Assembly: GCF_003665065.1 (NCBI RefSeq)
Contig: NZ_RCHR01000001.1
Span: 1 to 64,000 of the forward strand
Length of the DNA stretch: 64,000 nucleotides
Direction: 5' to 3'
Origin: Oceanobacillus piezotolerans
GTDB taxonomy: Bacteria; Bacillota; Bacilli; Bacillales; Amphibacillaceae
Part shown: positions 1-9,590 of the stretch, piece by piece
Numbering within the stretch: position 1 is the first letter of the stretch
Layout: every line of letters begins with the position of its first letter
Made by a program: the position numbers and the translations under genes
The notes under the pieces: generated by a model
Database searches by the model: none
What the model was told of the DNA's origin: nothing
Seen by the model: the letters and a program-made list of their open reading frames with translations, nothing else

Positions 1-247
1 TAGTACGAGAGGACCGGGATGGACACACCGCTGGTGTACCAGTTGTTCCGCCAGGAGCATAGCTGGGTAGCTACGTGTGGAAAGGATAAGTGCTGAAAGC
101 ATCTAAGCATGAAGCCCCCCTCAAGATGAGACTTCCCATCACTTCGAGTGAGTAAGATCCCTCAGAGACGATGAGGTTGATAGGTTCGAGATGGAAGCGT
201 GGTGACACGTGGAGTTGACGGATACTAATCGATCGAGGACTTAACTA
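1..247 (+). rRNA. 23S rRNA, 3' end (partial)
   Basis: The window opens inside the last part of 23S rRNA. The conserved sarcin-ricin loop sequence (AGTACGAGAGGACC) is at 2-15, and the molecule ends near the conserved GATCGAGGACTTAAC at about 231-245. Only the 3' end is present. The exact mature end is estimated from Bacillus 23S genes. Confidence 0.97.
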
Positions 248-309
248 ACTTCTTTAATTCGTTGTTTACTCTTATTTAGTTTTTAGGGTACAAATCCTAA
301 TTGAATACT

Positions 310-425
310 TTGTCTGGTAGTGATGGCGGAGAGGCCACACCTGTTCCCATACCGAACACAGAAGTTAAGCTCTCCAGCGCCGATGGTAGTTGGGTTTTCC
401 CTGCGAGAGTAGGACACCGCCAGGC
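310..425 (+). rRNA. 5S rRNA
   Basis: About 116 nt with the conserved 5S core (CCATACCGAACACAGAAG, then the GCGCCGATGGTAGT region) and complementary ends (GTCTGGTAGTG against CACCGCCAGGC). It lies about 60 nt after 23S, as usual in a Bacillus rRNA operon. No tRNA genes follow; a terminator comes directly after. Ends are accurate to a few bases. Confidence 0.96.
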
Positions 426-431
426 AACGAG

Positions 432-467
432 AAGACAGGATACATTTTTTTGTATCCTGTCTTTTTT
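432..467 (+). terminator. Terminator of the rRNA operon
   Basis: A 13-bp stem (AAGACAGGATACA paired with TGTATCCTGTCTT) with a T-rich loop, followed by a run of T. It starts just after the 5S gene. Confidence 0.92.
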
Positions 468-659
468 ATGTGCAAATATAATTTAAAGGTGCAAAATAAC
501 ATAATATTTTGGTGAATTCCTTTGATAGTACTCTAGAAAAGATCAAACTACTAACAGTCTTTCCTTTTATAAACTATAATTACAATAAATTTACACTAAA
601 TTATTATTTTTTAAATATTTCCTTTATATAATGAAAGTAAATAAGGGGTGAGTGATTTA

Positions 660-1202
660 GTGAAATTATTTACTTTGTTTTATGATGTTGACAGTCAGTT
701 ATTTCGTTTTATTAATCAATTCTTTGAAAGAAAACACTTAAATTTGTTTTTTCACTGGATTACTAACCTTGGTGGAGCAGTATTTAGTATCTCTGCGGTG
801 CTATTGATGATGATTTTTTCCAACGGCACCTTGCAATTAGTTGCGGTAACGAGTGCAATATCTTTAACCATTAGCCACTTACCGGTTGCCATTGTGAAAA
901 AATTATTTCCACGCAGGAGACCTTATTTAGTCCTTCATCAAATTCATGTGACAGATCGGCTGTTATCCGACCATTCTTTTCCATCAGGACATACGACAGC
1001 TATTTTCTCAATTATTATGCCATTTATTATTTTTTATCCATTTCTCACACTGATTTTACTTCCAATTGGTTTTGCAGTTGGACTTTCAAGGATATATCTA
1101 GGGCTTCATTATCCATCAGATGTTCTTGCCGGATGTATATTAGGCAGCTTTACCGGAGTTTTATCCTTTACGTTTACGTCGAACTTGTTTCTTCTAATTT
1201 AA
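660..1202 (+). CDS. PAP2-family phosphatase, probable undecaprenyl-diphosphatase type
   Basis: A 180-residue polytopic membrane protein with the three acid-phosphatase (PAP2) motifs: K80-x6-R87-P88, PSGH at 108-111, and SR-x5-H-x3-D at 143-154. Members of this family dephosphorylate lipid pyrophosphates such as undecaprenyl-PP (BcrC type) or phosphatidylglycerophosphate on the outer face of the membrane. The motifs establish the family; the substrate is inferred. A longer reading from GTG 648 is possible, but the Shine-Dalgarno AAGGGGTG at 643-650 would overlap that codon. It is well placed for GTG 660, which I chose. Confidence 0.85.
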   Translation: MKLFTLFYDVDSQLFRFINQFFERKHLNLFFHWITNLGGAVFSISAVLLMMIFSNGTLQLVAVTSAISLTISHLPVAIVKKLFPRRRPYLVLHQIHVTDRLLSDHSFPSGHTTAIFSIIMPFIIFYPFLTLILLPIGFAVGLSRIYLGLHYPSDVLAGCILGSFTGVLSFTFTSNLFLLI

Positions 1203-1299
1203 GAGTAATTAGTACTTTTCAAGGGTCTGTTTTCTTATTAATTGCTTCAGGGCTTCTCAATAAAGAAACAAACTCTATGAGTGGAGGGGAATGGCAAAC

Positions 1300-2442
1300 A
1301 TGAAAGTAGCTATCTTCACAGATACGTATGCACCTGAGGTTAATGGAGTTGCAAAGACATTAAAGAGATTTACAGAGTATTTAGCAGATAATAACCATGA
1401 ATTTCGTGTATTTGCACCTAAAGTAAGTGGCACAGATTTATTTTCGAGTGATATTCATCGCTTTTCCAGTCTTCCTTTTTATTTGTATAAGGAGTGTCGC
1501 TGGGCAATACCAAACATAGCGCAGGTTAAAGAAGAGCTAATACAATTTCAGCCAGATATCATTCATGTCGCTACCCCGTTTAATATAGGGTTATGTGGCT
1601 CCCATTATGCTAAGAAACTAGATATTCCCTTAGTAGGTTCCTATCATACTGACTTTGATAAATACCTTGAATATTATAATTTGAAATTTTTAACCAGTAT
1701 GCTATGGAAATATTTATTATGGTTTTATCGCCCGTTTCAGCGTATTTTTGTACCTTCCACTGATACAATGAATCATATCAAAAATCATGGATTTACCAAT
1801 CTATCTGTTTGGGCAAGGGGAGTAGATTGTGAACTATTTCATCCAAATTATAATAAACTGGAATTTAGAAAAAAGTATAATATAAAAAGTAAATATGTAT
1901 GTTTATATGTTGGAAGAATCTCTCCAGAGAAAGACATTATGCTTTTACCTGAGATAAATGCTAAACTTCCTACTGAGTTGAGAGAGAACGTCCATTGGTT
2001 AATCGTAGGGGATGGTCCTGCAAAAGGGTTATTAGAGCAAGAGGCTCCGTCCAATATGACATTTGCTGGGTTTCTATCAGGACAGAATCTTGCAGAAGCC
2101 TATGCTTCTTCAGATTTGTTTGTATTTCCGTCTGCTACAGAAACATTCGGAAATGTTGTATTGGAGTCATTAGCATCTGGTACACCAGTAGTAGGGGCAA
2201 ATGCAGGTGGAGTTAGTGGTATTATACAAGAAGATAAAACAGGTAAATTAGCTGAGGAAAAGAATATTGAGTCATTTACCTATGCCATACAACACTTACT
2301 ATTAGCAGAAGAGAAAATGAAATGGATGGGTAAAATGGGCAGAGAATATGCGTTAACACAATCATGGGATCAGATATTTGCTACGCTTTTATCTGAGTAT
2401 GAAGAAATTATTGGCGGGGTTAGTTACCGCATACTTGCTTAG
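1300..2442 (+). CDS. Glycosyltransferase family 4 (GT-B fold)
   Basis: About 380 residues with the retaining GT4 layout: an N-terminal Rossmann half starting MKVAIFTDTYAPEVNGVAKT and a C-terminal nucleotide-sugar half with the E-x7-E motif in ATETFGNVVLESLASGTPVV. This resembles bacterial GDP-mannose or UDP-sugar dependent lipid or sugar transferases of the MgtA type; donor and acceptor cannot be read from sequence. No signal peptide; probably at the inner face of the membrane. GGAGGGG at 1283-1289 sits 10 nt before ATG 1300 but only 1 nt before ATG 1291, so 1300 is chosen. It lies about 100 bp after the PAP2 gene, and a role in envelope lipids is inferred. Confidence 0.85.
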   Translation: MKVAIFTDTYAPEVNGVAKTLKRFTEYLADNNHEFRVFAPKVSGTDLFSSDIHRFSSLPFYLYKECRWAIPNIAQVKEELIQFQPDIIHVATPFNIGLCGSHYAKKLDIPLVGSYHTDFDKYLEYYNLKFLTSMLWKYLLWFYRPFQRIFVPSTDTMNHIKNHGFTNLSVWARGVDCELFHPNYNKLEFRKKYNIKSKYVCLYVGRISPEKDIMLLPEINAKLPTELRENVHWLIVGDGPAKGLLEQEAPSNMTFAGFLSGQNLAEAYASSDLFVFPSATETFGNVVLESLASGTPVVGANAGGVSGIIQEDKTGKLAEEKNIESFTYAIQHLLLAEEKMKWMGKMGREYALTQSWDQIFATLLSEYEEIIGGVSYRILA

Positions 2443-2479
2443 TAATTTACTTTTTGCAATTTATTTTTACTACTTATAA

Positions 2480-2522
2480 AAAAGACAAAGCCGAAAATAT
2501 AAATAACGGCTTTGTCTTTTTT
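2480..2522. terminator. Bidirectional terminator
   Basis: A perfect 14-bp inverted repeat (AAAAGACAAAGCCG paired with CGGCTTTGTCTTTT) with T runs on both sides. It lies between the convergent glycosyltransferase and symporter genes. Confidence 0.9.
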
Positions 2523-2527
2523 ACTAT

Positions 2528-3706
2528 TTATGGAGTATCATTAGATACTTTCATTCTCTTATTAATAGAATCAATGATGGAAGTTATTGCACCATCACCT
2601 GTTACGTTGGTGGCTGTACCAAAGCTATCTTGGGCAAGATAAAGTGCAATCATTAGGGATACCATCATTTGGTCAAAACCAAGCATGCTTTCTAATAATC
2701 CGATTGCTGCCATTACTGCTCCACCTGGTACACCAGGTGCGGCTATCATAGTTACTCCAAGCATTAATAAAAATGGCATATAGCTACTGAAAGTACTGGG
2801 ATGTCCTTGAAGGAAAAGCACAGCTAATGAGCAGCTAACTAAAGTGATTGTACTCCCAGACAAATGGATATTTGCAAACAATGGTATCGTAAAGTCTGCT
2901 ACATTATTTTTTACATTTAAAGATTTGGCATGTTTTAATGATACCGGTATGGTTGCAGCAGATGATTGAGTTCCTAATGCTGTGAAGTAGGCTGGAGACA
3001 TTTCCTTTAACATAACAAATGGATTCTGTTTACTAGCCGCACCTGCCACGGAATACTGGAATAGTAAGTATAGTAAATGTAAAAGAATTATCATAATAAA
3101 TACTTTTGCAAATACACTAAGAATCGTTGCTACTTGGCCTGCATAAGTCATATTGGCAAAGATACCAAAAATATGGATTGGTAACAATGGAATGATTAGT
3201 TTTCCTATGACAAGTTGAACAATATCGCGGAAATCAATCATTACATTAAGTAAAAAATCTCCCTTAATCGCTGCCATCCCTATTCCGATTACAAAGGAAA
3301 TAAGTAAAGCAGTAAAGACCTCAAACGGCGGAGTCATCGGTAAATCGAAAAAACCAGACAATAAGCTATTCGTTGGATCAGATAACTGTTGGATAGATTG
3401 ATTATTTAAAATGGCAGGATAGAGCATTTTTGCCACGAAAAATGCAAAAATACCAGCAATAATGGTAGATATATATGCTAGTACAGTACTTAATCCTAAA
3501 AGCTTTCCGGCTCCTCGTCCCATAGTACCGATCCCAGGAGCAATAAACCCGATAATAATAAATGGAATGATAAAGCTCAGGAAATTACCAAAAATACCAT
3601 TAAAGGTAGCAAATAGTCTTATAAAAAATTCATTAGCAAAGGAACCAATTACAATACCAAGAATAATGGCAGTTATAATCCTCGCTAATAGACCAAAACT
3701 TTTCAT
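2528..3706 (-). CDS. Dicarboxylate/amino acid:cation symporter (DAACS/SDF family)
   Basis: A 392-residue polytopic protein with SDF-family (GltP/DctA/SstT-like) features: a hydrophobic N-terminus, a re-entrant-loop Ser-rich segment (QSSAATIPVSLKHAK), and a second re-entrant region with GVPGGAVMAAIG and AQDSFGTATNVTGDGAI. These proteins take up glutamate, aspartate, C4-dicarboxylates or serine/threonine with Na+ or H+. The exact substrate is not decidable. AAAGGATG precedes the ATG. Single gene, divergent from nothing close, ending at the shared terminator at 2480-2522. Confidence 0.9.
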   Translation of the reverse strand: MKSFGLLARIITAIILGIVIGSFANEFFIRLFATFNGIFGNFLSFIIPFIIIGFIAPGIGTMGRGAGKLLGLSTVLAYISTIIAGIFAFFVAKMLYPAILNNQSIQQLSDPTNSLLSGFFDLPMTPPFEVFTALLISFVIGIGMAAIKGDFLLNVMIDFRDIVQLVIGKLIIPLLPIHIFGIFANMTYAGQVATILSVFAKVFIMIILLHLLYLLFQYSVAGAASKQNPFVMLKEMSPAYFTALGTQSSAATIPVSLKHAKSLNVKNNVADFTIPLFANIHLSGSTITLVSCSLAVLFLQGHPSTFSSYMPFLLMLGVTMIAAPGVPGGAVMAAIGLLESMLGFDQMMVSLMIALYLAQDSFGTATNVTGDGAITSIIDSINKRMKVSNDTP

Positions 3707-3845
3707 TAAAAGTCATCCTTTTCTTATTGATGTATGCCTTCCATTCTACTACAAAATTTATGTAATGACATTAACAGAATAGAAATTCCCTTATATGCAG
3801 AAAAGAGAGTATTGACTTTCTTTTCTGCAAATGGCAACTAAGGTA

Positions 3846-3879
3846 TATAAAATAAAAGCGCGTCCTATAAGACGCGCTT
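3846..3879 (-). terminator. Terminator downstream of the 54-residue gene
   Basis: A 9-bp GC-rich stem (AAGCGCGTC paired with GACGCGCTT, 3856-3879) followed on the minus strand by TTTTATTTTAT. It lies 41 bases after the stop codon of the small gene. Confidence 0.8.
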
Positions 3880-3920
3880 CTAAAGTCTGGTTCATTTACG
3901 AAAAGGTATATGAGTGTGAA

Positions 3921-4085
3921 CTAGTGTACTCCATGGTTACTCCCGCCCATGCCAGTCATAAATGGCATGATTTTCTGTACGGTTTGACTAAGGCTTTGAT
4001 TGTTTCTTGTCATTGTGTAGTACGTTGCTGCACCAACCCCAACGGAAGCAATAAGTGGTAACCACATTTGGTTCCTCTTCTGCAT
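3921..4085 (-). CDS. Small membrane-associated protein of unknown function
   Basis: 54 residues beginning MQKRNQMWLPLIASVGVGAATYY, so one hydrophobic N-terminal segment of about 15-18 residues followed by a polar, Gln/Asn-rich tail (MTRNNQSLSQTVQKIM) and a Gly/His end. The plan is the same as in the gene at 17282-17569 (hydrophobic glycine/alanine segment, then an amphipathic Q/N-rich helix), suggesting one family, possibly the short YrzQ-like proteins of Bacillus. An upstream in-frame TTG (4103) is less likely because AAAGGGTGG fits ATG 4085. A good terminator follows. No function proposed. Confidence 0.6.
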   Translation of the reverse strand: MQKRNQMWLPLIASVGVGAATYYTMTRNNQSLSQTVQKIMPFMTGMGGSNHGVH

Positions 4086-4170
4086 ACCTAACCACCCTTT
4101 CAATTATTATTGCCAGACATTTATAGGATGGCTCTCTTTGGGGTCTATCATGATAGGAATCATCTGCCAA

Positions 4171-5430
4171 TTAACCTAATGATTCGTACGCGGCATTCAT
4201 TCCCGCAAGTCTTCCGGTTACTAGGGCAGAGGTGATATTGTATCCCCCTGTGTAGCCATGGATATCTAAAATTTCACCACAAAAATATAACCCGTGCATC
4301 ATTTTCGACTGCATGGTGTTAGGTACGATTTCTTTGATGGAAACTCCTCCTCCAGTCACAAATGCTTTTTCAATTGGAAGTGAACCATGAACATGAAATG
4401 TAAATTGCTTTAAGGTATGAACAATATGCCGAATTTTATCCTTTGATACATTTGCACACTTTTCGTCGTCCTCGATTTTATTCTGCTCTAAGATAAAGGC
4501 CAATAATCTCTCTGGCACCATACCTTTTACTATATTTTTGAATGCTTTTTTTGGATTTTCTTCTACTAATTTAAATATCTCATTTAATAATTGCTCTTCT
4601 GTTTTTTCTGGCAATGCGTCGATAACTATTGGCACTCGGGTTTCGCCTTTCATGAGCTCTTTTACAACGAACTGTGAACAGCGTAGAACAGCTGGACCAG
4701 ATATTCCAAAGTGGGTAAAAATCATGTCCATCTGATGGGTAATAATCGGTTTGTTTTTATGGTTTAAAACAGAAACTGCCACGTTTCTCAAAGATAGCCC
4801 TTGCAAACTTTTATCTTTTATAAATGGCTCATTGGAGGTTAACGCTACTTCCGTAGGATAAATCTCTGTGATGGTATGTCCAGCTTTCTTTGCCCAGGCG
4901 TATCCATCACCTGTAGATCCTGTATGGGGAACGGCCTTTCCACCTACAGCAATGACGATTGCTTTGGTCGTCACTTTTTCTCCATTCATTAAGATAACGG
5001 TATGCTCATTTTCTCCATAATGAATCGCCTTTACTGGGGTATTCTGCCTGACTTCAACTTTTTGTTCCTCCATTTTATTTATTAGTGCATTTACCACTGA
5101 TTTTGCAGAATTAGATACCGGAAACATCCTTCCATGATCTTCTTCCTTTAACATGACACCCATATCTTCAAAAAACTCGATAATATCATAGTTGTTAAAC
5201 ACTGAAAAAGCGCTATAGAGAAATCTCCCATTTCCCGGAATATGTTTAATTACTTCGTCTTCTGGTAAACGGTTCGTTACATTACATCTTCCTCCACCAG
5301 AAATCGCGAGTTTATTTCCAAGTTTTTTACCTTTTTCAAGTAGCAAGGTCCTCGCACTATGTTCACTAGCAGCGATGGCAGCCATTAACCCAGAAGGACC
5401 ACCACCGATCACGATTACGTCATAAGTCAA
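4171..5430 (-). CDS. ytfP: FAD/NAD(P)-binding oxidoreductase, HI0933/YhiN family (YtfP)
   Basis: 419 residues. N-terminal Rossmann dinucleotide site [13 protein letters not shown] (about residues 9-21), a family block [14 protein letters not shown], an inserted middle domain, and the C-terminal FAD-binding signature [22 protein letters not shown]. The family is a soluble flavoprotein with unsettled physiological substrate; a relative (BaiN) acts on bile-acid intermediates in clostridia. TTG start with AAAGGAA about 9 nt upstream. Its divergent neighbour is murJ/ytgP; the ytfP-ytgP proximity also occurs in B. subtilis, which supports the orthology. Confidence 0.88.
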   Translation of the reverse strand: MTYDVIVIGGGPSGLMAAIAASEHSARTLLLEKGKKLGNKLAISGGGRCNVTNRLPEDEVIKHIPGNGRFLYSAFSVFNNYDIIEFFEDMGVMLKEEDHGRMFPVSNSAKSVVNALINKMEEQKVEVRQNTPVKAIHYGENEHTVILMNGEKVTTKAIVIAVGGKAVPHTGSTGDGYAWAKKAGHTITEIYPTEVALTSNEPFIKDKSLQGLSLRNVAVSVLNHKNKPIITHQMDMIFTHFGISGPAVLRCSQFVVKELMKGETRVPIVIDALPEKTEEQLLNEIFKLVEENPKKAFKNIVKGMVPERLLAFILEQNKIEDDEKCANVSKDKIRHIVHTLKQFTFHVHGSLPIEKAFVTGGGVSIKEIVPNTMQSKMMHGLYFCGEILDIHGYTGGYNITSALVTGRLAGMNAAYESLG

Positions 5431-5680
5431 ATTGTTTCATTCCTTTCTGGTAGTATAGTAACATTGATTATTACCTTGCTCAATGAAAAGGAGAAGCAAA
5501 TTATAAATTTGTATGCAATAAGATTATCTGTCAGACAAAGTAGTATGGTAAAATAACATGTATTGATTTAAAAACTGCATTCGCTTTTTCCTGTGAAGGA
5601 TTAGTTTTTCCAAAAATAGGTTAATGCTGCGCTAAATTTTTTACTTTTTCAATGTAAATTATAGAAATCTAGGTGAAATA

Positions 5681-7303
5681 ATGTCTAATATCGTTAGAAG
5701 CTCTATGTTAATCACGACGGCTACGTTTTTATCCAAATTTTTAGGGATGATTTATTTAATACCATTTAATGCTCTGGTTGGAGCTGAAGGTGGCACATTA
5801 TATGGATTTGCTTATGTGCCTTATAATATCATGTTAAGTATTTCCACAATTGGAATCCCACTAGCCATATCAAAAACAGTGTCGAAATACAACTCATTAG
5901 GAGATTACGAAACAGGGAGGCGTATATTTAAATCCGCCTCTGCTTTAATGTTAGTAACTGGGTTTATTTCTTTCCTTGTTTTATTTATTGCTGCAGAACC
6001 GATAGCAAGGTTGTCTATTAGCAGTGGGGGACAAGAGATAGCTATGAGTGATGCTGTACTTGTCATTCGAACGGTCAGCTTCGCATTGATCATTATTCCT
6101 GCAATGAGTATTGTCAGAGGATTCTTCCAAGGATATGAATCCATGGGACCAACTGCTATATCACAGGTTGTAGAACAGATTGTACGAATTGTCTTCGTGC
6201 TTGTTTCTGTGTTTATGGTTATTGTTATTTTTAATGGTTCTATGGCTACGGCAGTAGGTTTTGCTACATTTGGAGCTTTCGTCGGGGCTTTAGGTTCATG
6301 GGTGGTATTACTTCTCTATTGGACAAAAAGAAAGCCCTATTTAGACGCACAGCTGCAGAAGCAAAGAACATCCAATCATATCCCTACAAAGCGTTTGTTC
6401 AAGGAACTTCTCGGTTACTCTGGACCATTTATTATTGTAGGTCTTGCAACTTCTCTATATCAATTAGTTGACCAATTTACATTTGCCCGTGCGATGAACG
6501 CTGGGGGACATAGTGGTTGGGAAGTAGCACTGGGAGCGATTAACACATATGCTCACAAGCTGGTCATTATACCAGGGACGATAGCTACTGGATTATCTTT
6601 GGCTATCTTACCTGCGTTGACGAAGACTTTTTCTCAAAAAAATACGCCACTATTACATCAACAAATTAATCAATCTTTACAAATTGTTCTGGTGTTAGTG
6701 ATTCCTGCCTCTATAGGACTTACTATGTTATCTCACGAGGCATATGGTGCTTTATATGGAATGGAGAATATTGAAATGACAGGAGTGTTGCTTGCTTGGT
6801 ATGCACCTGTTGGTATATTATTCGCTCTATTCACTGTTACAGCCTCTATTCTACAGGGGATTAATAAGCAGAACTATACAGTTTTCAGTTTAATGGCTGG
6901 TCTTTTGGTGAAAATATTATTAAACAGTCAACTCATTATTATGTTTGGGGCTCTAGGGTCTATTATAGGTACTGGTCTTGCTGTAGGAATTGCAGTCGGA
7001 TTAAATCTGTATCGTATTAAAGTCTCTGTGAAATTTCCGATGAAACAAATTATAAAGCGAAGTATTCTTATTGGGATTTTTGTACTGTTTATGTGTATCG
7101 CAATTGTGCTTGTTAAACTCATTTTTGGTTTATTTATTCCCTATGAGGAAAAACGGTGGGGAGCCGTTGTGATGCTAATTCTTGGTGTTGGAATTGGTGG
7201 GGGAGTATATTTATATTTTGCATATGCCTCCACTTTACTAGAGAGAGTGTTTGGTGGACGAATACCTTTAGTCGATAAATTAAAACGAAAGTTTGGTAGA
7301 TAG
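5681..7303 (+). CDS. murJ: Lipid II flippase / polysaccharide exporter (MurJ, YtgP type)
   Basis: 540 residues, about 14 predicted membrane segments, MOP-superfamily polysaccharide-transport signature at the N-terminus (SSMLITTATFLSKFLGMIYL) and a second half-repeat starting near residue 225 (LFKELLGYSGPFIIVGLATS). In B. subtilis the orthologue YtgP/MurJ moves lipid II across the membrane for wall synthesis; the SpoVB paralogue acts in spore cortex. Orthology to YtgP rather than SpoVB is supported by context: rsuA (ytzG) follows after 11 nt and ytfP is divergent. AGGTGAAATA precedes the ATG. Confidence 0.85.
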   Translation: MSNIVRSSMLITTATFLSKFLGMIYLIPFNALVGAEGGTLYGFAYVPYNIMLSISTIGIPLAISKTVSKYNSLGDYETGRRIFKSASALMLVTGFISFLVLFIAAEPIARLSISSGGQEIAMSDAVLVIRTVSFALIIIPAMSIVRGFFQGYESMGPTAISQVVEQIVRIVFVLVSVFMVIVIFNGSMATAVGFATFGAFVGALGSWVVLLLYWTKRKPYLDAQLQKQRTSNHIPTKRLFKELLGYSGPFIIVGLATSLYQLVDQFTFARAMNAGGHSGWEVALGAINTYAHKLVIIPGTIATGLSLAILPALTKTFSQKNTPLLHQQINQSLQIVLVLVIPASIGLTMLSHEAYGALYGMENIEMTGVLLAWYAPVGILFALFTVTASILQGINKQNYTVFSLMAGLLVKILLNSQLIIMFGALGSIIGTGLAVGIAVGLNLYRIKVSVKFPMKQIIKRSILIGIFVLFMCIAIVLVKLIFGLFIPYEEKRWGAVVMLILGVGIGGGVYLYFAYASTLLERVFGGRIPLVDKLKRKFGR

Positions 7304-7314
7304 GGGAGATTACT

Positions 7315-8028
7315 TTGCGTTTAGATAAGCTATTAGCCAACATGGACTATGGTAGCAGAAAGGATGTAAAAGCCCTTATTAAGAAAAAACAAGTGACTGT
7401 AAATGGTACCGTTGTAAAAAATAGCAGCATTCATGTTGATCCAGAGCAGGATAAAGTGATGGTAAACGGGGAAGAGGTAATATATAAGAAGTATATTTAT
7501 TTAATGTTGCATAAGCCGCCGGGAGTTATCTCTGCCACCTCTGATGAAAGAGAAAAAACAGTTGTTGAACTTCTGTCAGCAGACTTTCAACATTTTAAGC
7601 CCTTCCCCGTAGGAAGGTTAGATAAAGATACAGAAGGGCTGCTTTTGTTAACGAATGATGGAGAACTGGCCCACCAATTAACCTCTCCTAATAAAAATGT
7701 AGGAAAAACATATTATGCAAGAATTAAGGGAAAAGTGACGGAAGAAGATATAGAGACATTTAAGAATGGTGTGATCTTAGAAGATGGTTATCAATCAAAA
7801 CCAGCAGAACTTAAGGTTCTATCCAGTGGAGATATCTCTGAGATTCAAGTAACTATAACAGAAGGGAAATTTCATCAAGTAAAACGAATGTTTGAAGCGG
7901 TGGATAAGAAAGTTATATATTTAAAACGATTAAGTATGGGGAAGTTAGAATTAGATAGTTCTCTTCGTTTAGGTGAATATCGTGAATTAAAAGAAGCTGA
8001 ATTAAAGTACTGTCAATCTCTTAAATAG
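7315..8028 (+). CDS. rsuA: 16S rRNA pseudouridine synthase, RsuA family (YtzG)
   Basis: 237 residues: N-terminal S4 RNA-binding domain (MRLDKLLANMDYGSRKDV, residues 1-60), then the RsuA/RluB/E/F catalytic domain with motif GRLDKDTEGLLLLTNDGELAH; Asp103 is the expected nucleophile. Family members make a single pseudouridine in the small-subunit rRNA (position 516 in E. coli numbering); that this one does is inferred. TTG start with GGGGAG upstream. It starts 11 nt after murJ and is followed 11 nt later by thpR, so it is probably cotranscribed with them. Confidence 0.9.
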   Translation: MRLDKLLANMDYGSRKDVKALIKKKQVTVNGTVVKNSSIHVDPEQDKVMVNGEEVIYKKYIYLMLHKPPGVISATSDEREKTVVELLSADFQHFKPFPVGRLDKDTEGLLLLTNDGELAHQLTSPNKNVGKTYYARIKGKVTEEDIETFKNGVILEDGYQSKPAELKVLSSGDISEIQVTITEGKFHQVKRMFEAVDKKVIYLKRLSMGKLELDSSLRLGEYRELKEAELKYCQSLK

Positions 8029-8039
8029 GAGGTAATGCT

Positions 8040-8606
8040 ATGGGATCTTTCCCTCATTACTTTATCGCTATCCCTCTATCGTCAAAACTGCAGGATTACT
8101 TTTCAAACTGGCAAGATGAATTAGTTGGAAAATTACCTTATAAGCAATGGTACAATAAGAAAGACTTTCATATTACATTAAAGTTTTTAGGTGAAGTAGA
8201 CGATAATAAACTAAAAGCTTTAAGAATGGAGTTAGAAAAATTATCTTTACTAAAGGCGTTCTCTATTGTAGTAGGGGAAATAGGTACATTTGGCAATCCT
8301 AAGTCCCCACGAGTAATCTGGGCTGGAGTAGAAAAAAATAAGAACCTTATGCAATTAGCAGAAAAGGTAGAAGAATACGCAACTAAAGTCGGGTTTCCGA
8401 AAGAAAACAGGCCTTATTCTCCTCATATCACGCTTGCTAAGAAGTGGATAGGAGAGAAGGGTAAAAATGATATAAACTGGTTAGAAGAAGCCAAGGAGAA
8501 ATATAAAGAAACAAACTTGTTAAGGGTTCAACAAGTAAATTTGTATCAAATTCATCCAGGTAAGGAACAGAAATATGAACCTGTACAGACTATTCAATTG
8601 AGATAG
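8040..8606 (+). CDS. thpR: RNA 2',3'-cyclic phosphodiesterase (ThpR, YtlP)
   Basis: 188 residues of the 2H phosphoesterase superfamily. The two catalytic HxTL motifs are visible: HITLKFLG (His44) and SPHITLAKK (His129). ThpR enzymes open 2',3'-cyclic phosphates on RNA to 2'-phosphates. AGGAGG lies just upstream. The gene begins the ytlP-ytlQ-ytlR order known from B. subtilis. Confidence 0.9.
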   Translation: MGSFPHYFIAIPLSSKLQDYFSNWQDELVGKLPYKQWYNKKDFHITLKFLGEVDDNKLKALRMELEKLSLLKAFSIVVGEIGTFGNPKSPRVIWAGVEKNKNLMQLAEKVEEYATKVGFPKENRPYSPHITLAKKWIGEKGKNDINWLEEAKEKYKETNLLRVQQVNLYQIHPGKEQKYEPVQTIQLR

Positions 8607-8628
8607 TTTAGCAAGGACCGTATCGGGG

Positions 8629-9582
8629 GTGGTAAAAATCGCACAACTCATAAAACTTCAGGATTACATATCACGATATGAATGGGACACATACAGATAT
8701 CCGACTCAATATATACGTGTTAAAAAAGATAATTGGGATAAGTTGTATCAAAAATGGGTAGAAAGTCAATCAGATAAGTTGGTTCAGCAAACAAATAATA
8801 ACCAGCTGGAAAATAATGAAAAAACTTTTCTCTCAAAATGGAAATCCTTTATACGCAACGAATCTACTAAAATAGAGACTGAACATTATGAAGAGGAGAA
8901 CGTGGTAGAACTTCCTGATACAGAAATGGAGCTAAAGCAATATTTTCTGGATAAAATCTTTCGTTTTCAGTTGAAGTGGGCTACTTCAACAGTAACCAAC
9001 ATTTCCCTCGTTGATCAAGCATACTATGAGGATCCATTACTTCAGTATCTTTTACAGCGTTTCCCAGATACATTTTTGCTGCTGTATTATCCTAGTTTTA
9101 ACATAAAACACGCACCGATGGATGCTGAAATTATTATGATTTCGCCATTAGGAATTGAAATCCTCTATTTTGTTGAAAAAGGGAAGGATGCAATTATTAT
9201 GGCTGGTAATGAACGCACGTGGACAGTAGAGACCCCCGATAAGCAGACGAGAATGCTGAGCCCTGTAATAGCATTAAAACGAACAGAATCCGTTGTAAAG
9301 AGTATATTACATAAATTTGAGATTGATTTCCCGATTAAAAAGAAAGTATTATCTAGAACAAACCAAATTATTTACCATACGGAACCATATCATACTGAAA
9401 TTATTGGGAAACATGATTATCTTGATTGGTTCAATAAACAAAGAAGCCTTTCTTCTCCGTTAAAAAATAGACAGCTAAAAACGGCTGATGTGTTATTAAA
9501 GCATTGCCAATCAAATTCTGTTAAACGATCAGAATGGGAGAATGACACCTCTTATACGAGGATTGGTGATATGGAGGAGTAA
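8629..9582 (+). CDS. ytlQ: YtlQ-like protein, possible nuclease-related (NERD-like) domain
   Basis: 317 residues. The N-terminal third is charged and low in hydrophobics; the middle (about residues 130-260) has alternating strands such as LLYYPSFNIKHAPMDAEIIM and GIEILYFVEKGKDAIIM, which look like a restriction-endonuclease-type NERD core. I cannot confirm catalytic residues. GTG start with AAGGA 11 nt upstream. The assignment to YtlQ rests on size and position between thpR/ytlP and the ytlR-type kinase. Function unknown. Confidence 0.7.
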   Translation: MVKIAQLIKLQDYISRYEWDTYRYPTQYIRVKKDNWDKLYQKWVESQSDKLVQQTNNNQLENNEKTFLSKWKSFIRNESTKIETEHYEEENVVELPDTEMELKQYFLDKIFRFQLKWATSTVTNISLVDQAYYEDPLLQYLLQRFPDTFLLLYYPSFNIKHAPMDAEIIMISPLGIEILYFVEKGKDAIIMAGNERTWTVETPDKQTRMLSPVIALKRTESVVKSILHKFEIDFPIKKKVLSRTNQIIYHTEPYHTEIIGKHDYLDWFNKQRSLSSPLKNRQLKTADVLLKHCQSNSVKRSEWENDTSYTRIGDMEE

Positions 9583-9590
9583 GAGTAAAT

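Noticed and set aside
301..486. 61-codon plus-strand frame
   Set aside because: It lies across the 5S rRNA and the terminator; not a protein gene.
3988..4170. 60-codon minus-strand frame overlapping the small gene at 3921-4085
   Set aside because: Different frame without a good ribosome binding site; the neighbouring frame has both a start signal and a membrane segment.
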